A stretch of 64,000 nucleotides of DNA from the NCBI RefSeq assembly GCF_019393635.1, contig NC_057867.1:1320527-1384526 (forward strand). Reading direction: 5' to 3'. Source of the stretch: Dromiciops gliroides (Eukaryota > Chordata > Mammalia > Microbiotheria > Microbiotheriidae). This document shows, one piece after another, positions 29,200-37,802 of this stretch (positions within the stretch are counted from its first letter, which is position 1; each line of letters begins with the position of its first letter). Below the pieces are notes generated by a model that saw only the letters and a program-made list of their open reading frames with translations, was not told the DNA's origin and made no database searches. The position numbers and the translations under genes are program-made.

Positions 29200-29380
29200 C
29201 TCTCTATATCTCTATCTCTATTTCTATCTTGCCTCTGGAGGGGAGAGTGAGTGAGGCTGGTGACCTTGCACTGCCCTCCCTCACTTAAATCCAATTCACT
29301 GCAAGTCATGACATCACCTGATGTCATCATTCTCTTCCAGAATGAAGGACAAACTACAAGAACGAGAACAAGAATAACTG
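29070..29380 (+). mobile_element. SINE with RTE-like tail and internal (GT)n
   Basis: It has 'cttactagctgtgtggccct', 'catccagggtcatcttcagt', a GT run at 29169-29197, then 'tcaagtcatgacatcacctg' and 'ccagaatgaaggacaaacta'. The 5' end is missing. Confidence 0.7.
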
Positions 29381-29742
29381 CTTAATTAAAAGGCTAGTTT
29401 TCAAATTAGAACAAAGGAAAGATGAGATTTTTTTTCATTTCAACAGCCGTTAAGGTAGCTGAAGCAGATGCTGTGGAGTGTTTAGAGCTCGATCAGACAT
29501 CAAAGGCACCAAGGTCATTCTCTGCATCCCTGCCCATGGACTGTCATCATCACTTTTGTCCTGCCACTGAAGTTTGATGGCTGGAACAGAGAGTGAGGCT
29601 GACAACTTTGTTCTGCTGCCACCGCCACCTTTGTACAGTATCAAACACCCCCAGCTGCAGCCTGAACGGATGCAGTGAGGAGACCCAATGAAGGACAGTC
29701 TGACCTCTGGAGCAAGATGCTCAGACAGTGATGATGGAAAAC

Positions 29743-29747
<5 letters not shown>

Positions 29748-29775
<28 letters not shown>
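29748..29775. repeat. (CA)n microsatellite
   Basis: An alternating CA run of about 26 bases. The flanking text (29450-29650) resembles another diverged marsupial SINE ('gagagtgaggctgacaactt'). Confidence 0.9.
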
Positions 29776-29777
<2 letters not shown>

Positions 29778-29779
29778 CA

Positions 29780-30730
29780 GCCCACCAGAAAAGGAAGGAC
29801 ACACAACAAGTAGATTTGAGCAGAATTACCTCTTTGCAAGTGACTTGGACCCCAGATCTACTGAGAGGAACACCTGGTGCAGTTAGTGACACCCTAATTT
29901 AGGACATCCAAATGTTGGAACTGAACTGGGTACCCTATGAACACAGGTCTAAGACATACTGTTTTGGGCTTAGAATTTCCAAGGGAAAATGTTTCCCAGA
30001 ATCATATCATCATATAATATGATATATAATATATAATACGATATCATATTATGGGATGGCTAAACCCATGATGACAGAATAAGAAATATATTGTTAGCAG
30101 AGGATGGTTCCGATCCATAAGAAATATATTGTTTAAATGGATTTGGGGTTAGTTGCTAGGAAAAGAGTCAGACTAAAGAAATTATGATGCAATGCCAATA
30201 TCTGTTACTGTGTTGTCTTGGTTTTGCTGTTGTTTTTAGTGTTGTCCAATACTTTTATCTGCCTGTGGAAATGTTTGTCAGAAAAGTAGTGTTGAAGCTT
30301 CTGGAAAAGAGACTGACAGAATGTATAAGAAGAGGATCATAGAGAGGCATTTCATTTCCTTCTATGACTCTAAGGGGTCATAGAAATTTTTTATTCCTTT
30401 CTCTCTATTATTATTTAAATCACTTCAATTGTGAGAAAAGTAACATAGCTGGCTGAGATTGTCTCAAGGCTCCCAATTATTTTGATCTAGATAAAAAAAA
30501 AACCCTAATCCACATGGGGGTAAAAGAATTTATAATACCCACCATCCGGTGATTATAAATCTCAGACTCCGGTTCTCATTAGTGAATGTTTTAATGAACT
30601 AGATCTGGTGTGATTTTCTTTAATTATCTTTGAAATATAAATCACACCAGCATAATCTTTGTAGTCTTCGTCTCTCTTTTCTTTGTTTATATAAGCTTTA
30701 TGAAATCTTTTTTCCTGGTTGATAGATTTT
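29780..30730. other. No gene recognised; AT-rich with inverted repeats
   Basis: AT-rich sequence. It includes an AT palindromic patch at about 30004-30055 and a perfect 12-bp inverted repeat, ctggtgtgattt (30605-30616) and aaatcacaccag (30639-30650), separated by 22 bases. Confidence 0.5.
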
Positions 30731-30734
30731 TTGT

Positions 30735-30882
30735 TTTATTTTGAGTGAGGCAATGGGGGTTAAGTGACTTGCCCAGGGTCACACAGCTAGTAAGTGTTAA
30801 GTGTCTGAGGCCGGATTTGACCTCAGGTCCTCCTGACTCCAGGGCCGGTGCTCTCTCCACTGCGCCACCTAGCGGCCCCAGA
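30735..30882 (-). mobile_element. tRNA-type SINE
   Basis: Reverse copy (gtgaggcaatgggggttaag … cgccacctagcggcccc). The flanks gatagatttt and gatagatgtttt suggest a slightly diverged target-site duplication. Confidence 0.9.
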
Positions 30883-31002
30883 TAGATGTTTTGTAAAATT
30901 CTGGGACTGTGCTGAAGCATATATAATAAATCTTGTTTTGGGCTCCTAGATCTCTGCTTGTTGACAAACATGATTGACAGTAAGTCAAAGAACCATTGGC
31001 AG

Positions 31003-31163
31003 GGGCAGCTAGGTGGCGCAGTGGATAGGGCACCGGCCCTGGAGTCAGGAGTACCTGAGTTCAAATCCGGCCTCAGACACTTAATACTTACTAGCTGTGT
31101 GACCCTGGGCAAGTCACTTAACCCCAATTGCCTCACTAAAAAAAAAAAAAAAAAAAAAAAGAA
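31003..31163 (+). mobile_element. tRNA-type SINE, young copy
   Basis: Forward copy with an uninterrupted A tail of about 22 bases. The flanking repeat is gaaccattggc before and gaatcattggc after. The long pure tail and intact body point to a recent insertion. Confidence 0.93.
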
Positions 31164-31560
31164 TCATTGGCTATTTCCGTAACAAGACAAAGTGGATGCC
31201 CAGCCATTGGAGAATAACTCCACAAATGATGGTGCACGAATGTCATGGAGTGTTTCTTTGCTTGTAAGAAATGATAAATGTTACAAATACAGGGAAGCAT
31301 AGAAAGATCTCCCCAAACTGATTCAGAGGGAAGTGACAGAGTCTAGAAAACAACCTACAGAACGAGCAATGTCAACAGAATCACAAAACAACAAAAAAGG
31401 AATATTCTCTGTAAAGAACAAGCACAGTTCTGGAGGAGACTCCTCTGCAGAGGCCATGTCAAAGATGGATTCTTGGGAGAAGGTGATTGATTCCATTTTG
31501 TGCCATGTTTGCTGTTAAATTTCTTTCTTTTTCTGTGCCGATGAATGTCTCCTTTAGTAC
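31164..31560 (+). mobile_element. L1-lineage 3' fragment
   Basis: Plus-strand text 'gcccagccattggagaataa', 'gaagcatagaaagatct' and 'gtgacagagtctagaaaaca' is the non-coding 3' part of the marsupial L1, also seen at 47800-47950. A further terminal piece is at about 32340-32440 ('tatgggatggctctctggaa'). Confidence 0.55.
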
Positions 31561-31844
31561 CTCCCTTTCCCTAACCACTTTATGATTATAAAAGAAAATT
31601 CTTAGGACTTTGAATGTTTCCAGGAACTCATCTCCTCCTAATCCTATCTAATGAAGTTTGTAGGAGCTTAGCACATGCTAATTAACTGACTGACAAAAAA
31701 AAAAAAGATTGAGTATGCTTTGGTCTGGTGTAAATTCTTCTTCTTCTACCCGCCTTTTAAATAGGTTAAACATCCCTTTTATTTTCCTAAGAAAAATGAC
31801 TTCTCCTGCCTCCTGCCCTACCAGATCTTGCCCCATACTACTTT

Positions 31845-32008
31845 TTTGGGGTGTGGGGTATGGGGCAATGAAGGTTAAGTGACTCGCCCAGGGTTACACA
31901 GCTAGTAAGTGTCAAGTGTCTGAGGTCGAATTTGAACTCAGGTACTCCTGAATCCAGGGCTGGTGCTTTATCCACTTTGCCACCTAGCTGCCCCCCATAC
32001 TACTTTTG
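31845..32008 (-). mobile_element. tRNA-type SINE with target-site duplication
   Basis: Reverse copy flanked by ccatactactttt on both sides. Confidence 0.92.
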
Positions 32009-32589
32009 TACGCTCTCTGGGCATAATATACACACATATATACGAATATATTATCTAAATATGCAAAATAACATGACACACATATTATCTGTGGAATTGT
32101 GAGACACATATATCTATCATGCAGTGATGGAACGTGTCAATGGAACGTGTCAACACTCTTAGTGCAGTCTATCTGTCTCTATCCTGTGCTGACATATTCG
32201 TGCAGTTCTAGGGAGGGAGGACCCTGAAAATTCTTGCAACAGTGAAATGTCCACAGGTCTATGGTGCAGTGTATAGATTTTTCAGAGTTTTTTCTATATT
32301 GATCAGATTCGCTGATTTTTCCTCCCCACCCCCCCTTTACAAAACATTATTTGCTATATGGGATGGCTCTCTGGAAGGAGAGATACTAGGAGAAATTTTG
32401 GTATGAAAACCCCCTCAAAAGACATCAATATTTTTTAATGCAAGAGATGTCGCTTAATGGTTTATGAGCCTAAGGGAGGAGAAAAGGCAGATAACACTGA
32501 GGAGTCAAGCCTTACCCCCCATCCCCACCCCGCCTTCAGATAGCTGGGCCCACATCAAGGTGTGTGTGTGTCTGTGTGGAGGGGAATGG

Positions 32590-32645
32590 GGAGAGGAGGA
32601 AGGAAGGAAGGAAGGAAGGAAGGCAGGAAGGCAGGCAGGCCGGCC
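32590..32645. repeat. (GGAA)n/(GGCA)n purine repeat
   Basis: A tetranucleotide run 'aggaaggaaggaaggaagga' grading into GGCA units. Confidence 0.85.
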
Positions 32646-33059
32646 TGAGATCAATCGTCCTTGTAAAGGCCGCTTCGGGAATCCAGGGGACCCAAGGCCT
32701 TCGGGGTGCTTAGAGGCCCTCCACCATTACGAAGAGGCCAGCGCCCCTGGGTGCCAAGCACTGTGCTAGGTAGTGGGGAAACAGTCTTCCCGGTCTCAAG
32801 GAGGTCACAGTCCTACGGCAAACGACTACGTCAGTACAAACTAGAGTCAGAGGGAAGCGGTCTCAGGGGGATGGCACAAGCGGCGGCAGGAACGGGGAAA
32901 GGCGTCTGCAGGACGCCGGATTTGAGCTGAAACCTGAAGGCAGTGAGGGAAGCCAGCGCCCGGCACACAGTAGGCGCTTAATGAATGCTTGGTGACCTAT
33001 CGACTGCCCTTGGGGTAGAGGAGCTCAGAGGAGCAGTCACCTAGCCAGCCGGAACAGGG

Positions 33060-33309
33060 GCTGCGTCAGGCCTTCTACGCATGCGCCCAGCCTGGCACTG
33101 CCCGCCTCTCAAAGAGCCCAAGGGCCACGCAACCAAGCTCGTGCCCGAGAAGGCGGGGGCACGCGCGGCAGGAAGTGACGTAAACAGCAACCCGGAAGTG
33201 CGGCGTTCCCCTTGAGGCCCACCCCCGGAAATCAGAAGCGGGCCCTTGCTGGCGCTGCTGGATGAACTGAGCTGACGGACGATCGGCCAGGGCTGGAGGG
33301 GTGGCCAGC
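33060..33309 (+). promoter_or_regulatory. UXT promoter with NRF1 and ETS/CRE sites
   Basis: This is a TATA-less CpG-rich promoter. It contains tacgcatgcgccc (about 33076-33088, NRF1 type), aggaagtgacgtaa (33170-33183, ETS joined to a CRE-like core) and ccggaagtg (33192-33200, ETS). It lies directly before the UXT ATG at 33310. The factor names are inferred from motif match. Confidence 0.65.
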
Positions 33310-34449
33310 ATGGCGGCGGGCCCGCGGGGAGTTCAGGCAAAGGTGCTGCAGTACGAAGCTTTCGTCAGCGACGTCCTGCAGCGAGACCTGAGGTAAGTGC
33401 TGGGGGGGCGTGGAGCCTGCGGGGGGCGTGGCGGGCCGAAGCCGGGGCCGGGGTCGGGGCCGGGGCCGGGGCCGCCACCACGGGCGGGGTCCTAGACACC
33501 CGCTCCGTTCCCGGCCCAGGCAGGTGTTGGCGCAGCGGGAGGAGGTGTACGGCCAACTGGCAGGTTACTTGCAGCTGAAGAACGTCTTGGAGCGGCTCCA
33601 GGTGAGCGAGGCGGGGAGGGGAGCTCCGGGGACTCCTGCCCTTGGGCCGAAGGGCTCTCTAAGCACCCTCCCTCCACAGGAATCGGGGGAGCAGAAGCTG
33701 CGCACACAGGTGGATCTGGGGTGTAACTTCTACGTGAATGCGGAAGTGTGAGTGACTCAGCCCAGACCAAGGCTTCTTAACCTTTTGCCTTCGTGGGGCC
33801 CTCGAGCCGTGGGGAGGGGAGCCGGCGGGCCCCTGCCTCCCACAGACTTGTTAAGTGCATGAAATCGAACATAAGCGGTTACCAAGGATATCGGCTCCGT
33901 GCCATTGCAGATAGTACACAGACTCTGGCTTAAAAACCCCTTGCTCTATAAGGACCTGCCTCCTCATCCCAAGTATAGAGAAACCCCAGAGGGCTCACAA
34001 GGTCCTTAGAAAGCCCCTTGAGAAATGCTTCCATCTTCCAGGCCAGACTCTTCCCGGATATTTGTGGCACTTGGCTATGGCTTCTTCCTGGAACTGACAT
34101 TGATTGAGGCCTTGAGGTTCATCGACCGTAAGAGCCGCCTGCTCACCTCGTAGGTTTCCCAGGGTTTGGGGGGAAAGGGATCGCGGGGGGAAGGGAAGGG
34201 AAAGCGTCTCAGACAAGCTCTGACCACCTTTTCCAGGCTCAGTGACAGCCTCACCCGAGATTCTGCCCGGATCAAGGCCCATATCCGACTGGTGCTGGAG
34301 GTAAGGAGGGAAGGAGGGCAGAGTATCTGTCCAGGCAAAAGCTTGCTTTATGACCTAACAGCTTCTGCTCATCAAAGTACTCTCTTCCCTACCAGGGCCT
34401 TGGGGAGTTGCAGGGCCTACAAGAGCTGCCAGAGCATCCGGGACACTGA
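33310..34449 (+). CDS. UXT: UXT prefoldin-like co-chaperone
   Basis: Six coding exons: 33310-33392, 33520-33601, 33680-33747, 34042-34149, 34237-34300 and 34396-34449 (TGA). All junctions keep frame, giving 152 aa (human 157). The product begins [20 protein letters not shown] and contains [59 protein letters not shown] and [14 protein letters not shown]. This is the small alpha-prefoldin fold: two coiled-coil helices around a beta-hairpin core. UXT joins the R2TP/URI prefoldin-like complex and modulates androgen receptor and NF-kB dependent transcription. AATAAA at 34532-34537 ends the gene, about 400 bp before the ELK1 promoter. Confidence 0.96.
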
Positions 34450-34531
34450 GAAGAATGCTGAGAATTTCCTTTCCATGATAAGACTGCCACTGACGCTCCA
34501 ACTCTTGTTACTTGAACTCAGAAAACCCTTC

Positions 34532-34537
34532 AATAAA
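34532..34537 (+). terminator. UXT polyadenylation signal AATAAA
   Basis: A canonical hexamer about 80 bases after the UXT stop codon, in 'cccttcaataaaagctggga'. Confidence 0.85.
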
Positions 34538-34904
34538 AGCTGGGAATGAGGCTGGGGGGGGGTGGGGAGAGAGAATCTTTGTTGCCATGGAGATGGGGCA
34601 TCCTTCCTCCCTACCATTATCTTCTCTGCAGTTGCAGAGCCACGGTCTCCGTTCTCTTGCCGTTCCTCTTTGGTTGCGTTCGAGCTAGCCCCTCCCTTCC
34701 CCCTCAGTCTTCTCCCCCCCCCCCCTCCCCTTCCTGTGGGCGGAGACACTTTCCTTGTTGCTGTCCGGGTTCTGACTACCGCTGGGCCTATGTCTGCGCA
34801 GGCGTACGACGCCTCTCATTAGTGGTCCTAGATTTGCCTTTGCTGTTGGTCCCGCCCTTTAGCGGCTGCTTAGTTGCTCCGGGTCCCCGCCCCATCAGCC
34901 TTCC

Positions 34905-34930
34905 CTTACCACGTGACTGGTGACGTCAAC
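34905..34930 (+). promoter_or_regulatory. E-box and CRE pair in the ELK1 promoter
   Basis: CACGTGAC (34910-34917, USF/TFE type E-box) is followed after three bases by the perfect palindromic CRE TGACGTCA (34921-34928). It sits in GC-rich DNA upstream of the likely ELK1 first exon, whose GTGAGG donor follows 35192. The binding factors are inferred. Confidence 0.65.
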
Positions 34931-34934
34931 CAGG

Positions 34935-35192
34935 CCCCGGCTCTCCTACCCGGGTGGTGCTCTGGGCCGGCTCCGGGCTGCTCTGGGCCGGGGCAGGCTT
35001 AGGTGGTAGAGGGAAGAAGGGAGGTGGTGTAAAGCCAGGCCGGGACTGGATAAGAGGCTACAGAGTGGAAAGGGGCCGGGGATCGGTGTCAGCAGAAGAA
35101 GGAGGAGCTAGGGGCGGGAGGGTGGCTGCTACCGGGCTGGGACTCCCCCATGGAGCCCCCGCTCCCCGGAGCTGCCATCGGGTTGCTCACAG
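34935..35192 (+). other. ELK1: Likely ELK1 5' UTR exon 1
   Basis: A GC-rich segment ends 'ggttgctcacag' followed by a GTGAGG donor after 35192. It would splice to the acceptor ataaccag at 35988, which precedes the coding exon. The transcript start is not visible. The 0.8-kb intron between contains no recognisable gene. Confidence 0.5.
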
Positions 35193-36019
35193 GTGAGGCA
35201 GGGACAGCCTGGGAATCGGGAGGGCATCTCCTGCAGGGGAAGGATGAGCCTTCTCTGTATTTTGGGGGGCGATTTGTGTGGGGAGGGAAACAGGGCCGGG
35301 CTGGGGGCCTCAGGCTTCTAATAGTCTGAGAACGTATCTATTTGCGGCCTTCCGTGCGACTTGTCGGCAGCAATGGCCTTAGCTGTGGTTTGTCTTCCCT
35401 AGGAGTTCTGGATCATCCCCCTCTGTCTCTATTCTGTAGTCCCTCTGCATGGCGCCTGCCCCTGTAGCCCCCGTATGCTGATAGGCCGCCCCAGACATCC
35501 TGTCCTTCATGTTGCCCTTTCTGCAGTAATGGTGCCATCTGCCCCGCCCCCTCTCGCAGTGATGGACCAGGTTCTGTGGTCTTGTGCTGCTGTAACCTCA
35601 ATATTCAATCACTGTCCTCCAAGTCTCATTTCTGCTGTTATGGCCCTGGCTGTGATTTTGTGGGCCAAGCTGTCCAACCACAGTAATAAGCTAAATCCAT
35701 GACTGCCTTCATCTTTCTCTCCAAATTAGTGGCTCTGTCTGTGGCACCTGCAATAATAGGTCAAGCCCTGATTCTATGCCCGTTCTGTATGTGTCCTCCC
35801 TACCAGGACAGACCTCATTTCCATGCTCCATGACATAATTTCACCCCCATTTCCATACCCTGTCTTCATGCCCCTCTTTCTCCCTTTGGAGTCATGGGAT
35901 GGCTGGTGACCCACGGTTCCCCCTACACTTGGTCTCGTTGTGGAGCTATCCAAAGCCCTCTCTCTCTTCCCACCTTCATGATAACCAGCTGTCTGGCCCA
36001 TGACACTGTGTCTGGAGTG

Positions 36020-37802
36020 ATGGACCCATCTGTGACCCTGTGGCAGTTCCTGCTGCAGCTGTTGAAGGAGCAGAGTAATGGTCACCTAATAGCCTGGACA
36101 TCTAGCGACGGGGAATTCAAGCTGATAGACGCTGAGGAAGTGGCACGGCTCTGGGGGCTTCGAAAGAACAAGACCAACATGAACTACGACAAGCTGAGCA
36201 GGGCACTTCGCTACTACTATGACAAGGTGTGCTTTACTCTGCCCGGCCTGGCGGGGGGGGGGGCGGCTTACCCTGGGGAGGCTCACCCACTGGGAGAGGG
36301 GTTTTGTGGGGGCATGGGAGGAGAAGCTGGGCCTACCCCTGAACACCCCTGCTCCCCAAATTCCCACTTTCCCCAGAATATCATCCGTAAGGTGAGTGGG
36401 CAGAAGTTCGTCTACAAATTCGTGTCCTTCCCGGAGGGGCCGGGCCACGATGGGGAGGAGGGCCAGGTCCGGGCTGAGATTCCTCCAGAGCCCCTCCGGC
36501 CGCTGAAGGCCTCTCTAGGGAGCACTGGGTCCTCTGCCCATACCTCTGTGCGCAGCAGCCGCAATGAGTATATGCGTTCTGGGCTCTACTCCACCTTCAC
36601 CATCCAGTCCCTGCAGCAGCTAAGCCCAGCCCGGCCAGCCCGGCCAGCCCCGGAGCCACTTAGCCCAGCCACCCATGAGGCCCCGGAGGCCCGAGTACCG
36701 CTGCAGGTTAGCTTGTGTGTGCTTGTGTGTCGACGTCTGGATCGGGGGTGGGGGGGGGGGCGGGCTCTGACGCCGGAGCCGCCGGGGGGGGGGCCGCTAA
36801 TGATGACCCTGGGCCAGTCTTAAGCCCCGCCCCTCCTTCTTCCCCGCCGCCAGGTCATCTTAATGGCTCCTGCCGAAGGCCTGGGGGAGGCCGGGGAGGC
36901 CGGGGAGGCCGAGGCTTCGGCCGCAGCCTCATCTGGGCTCCTTCCTTCCGAGACGAAGGGGGAGCCGCCTCTGGAGGAGGGGCCTGCTGTTGCCATGGAC
37001 ACTGGCGTGGAGGTCGCCGAGTCGCCGGGCCCCGCCCCCGCGCCGGCCCCCGCAGCCGAGGCCCCCCCCCCAGCCCCCTCTAAGGGTCGCAAACCTCGCG
37101 ATCTGGAGTTGCCACTGGGGCCGAGCCCCGAGCCGGCCGCCGTTTCTGGCCTGGGCCCGGCCCTCACGCCCTCCCTGCTCTCCTCCCACGCCCTGGTAAG
37201 CCCGGGAAGCCGCGGGGAGGGGGGCGGCGGGCGCGGGGCGGTGGGGCGGCGGGGGCGGGGCCGGGGCGGGGTTTCCGCGGGCTCGCTCCAGCGTCCCTTG
37301 GCCTCCTCCCGTCCACCGCAGACCCCGGTGCTTCTGACGCCCAGTGCGCTGCCCCCCAGCATCCACTTCTGGAGCACCCTGAGCCCCATCGCGCCCCGCA
37401 GCCCTGCCCGCCTCTCCTTCCAGGTGCGGCCCCTGGAGGGGCGTGTCAATCCTTGTCTTCCTGACTTCTGCCCACCCAGGTCCATGTGTGTGTGTCCCTC
37501 CCGGCTTCTGTGGGGGGCTCTCTGTCTGTGTGTCTCTCCTCATCTCCAGGCTCTCTCAGTCTTACTCATTCTCATTCTCTCACTGGCCTCTCTCATTCTC
37601 TCGCACTCACTCTTTCTCTCACTCTCTCCTCTCTCTGTCTCTCTCTCTCTCTGTCTCTCTCTCTCTGTCTCTCTGTCTCTCCTCCCAGTTTCCGGCCAGC
37701 AGCAGCAGCAGCGGCTCCCAGGCACATGTGTCTGTCCCCACACTCAGCATGGACGGCCTCTCCACCCCTGTGGTCCTCTCCCCAGGTCCCCAGAAGCCAT
37801 GA
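36020..37802 (+). CDS. ELK1: ELK1 ETS-domain transcription factor
   Basis: Coding exons 36020-36226 (exon from about 35989), 36377-36706, 36854-37195, 37322-37423 and 37689-37802 (TGA). They are in frame, 364 aa against 428 in human. The ETS DNA-binding domain (1-86) has [35 protein letters not shown] and [13 protein letters not shown]. The B box for SRF contact is [20 protein letters not shown] (129-148). The MAPK docking D box is [12 protein letters not shown] (256-267). The activation domain has [13 protein letters not shown] with phospho-acceptor Ser314 and Ser320, then the FQFP ERK motif (326-329). ELK1 with SRF drives immediate-early genes at serum response elements. Two points are odd: the ETS domain reads [11 protein letters not shown], one Gly shorter than human ELK1, and the human SUMO-acceptor segment has no counterpart. 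Confidence 0.96.
37540..37688 (+). repeat. (TC)n/(TCTG)n polypyrimidine tract before ELK1 exon 6
   Basis: About 150 bases of almost pure CT text run straight into the acceptor CTCCCAG at 37688. Confidence 0.9.
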
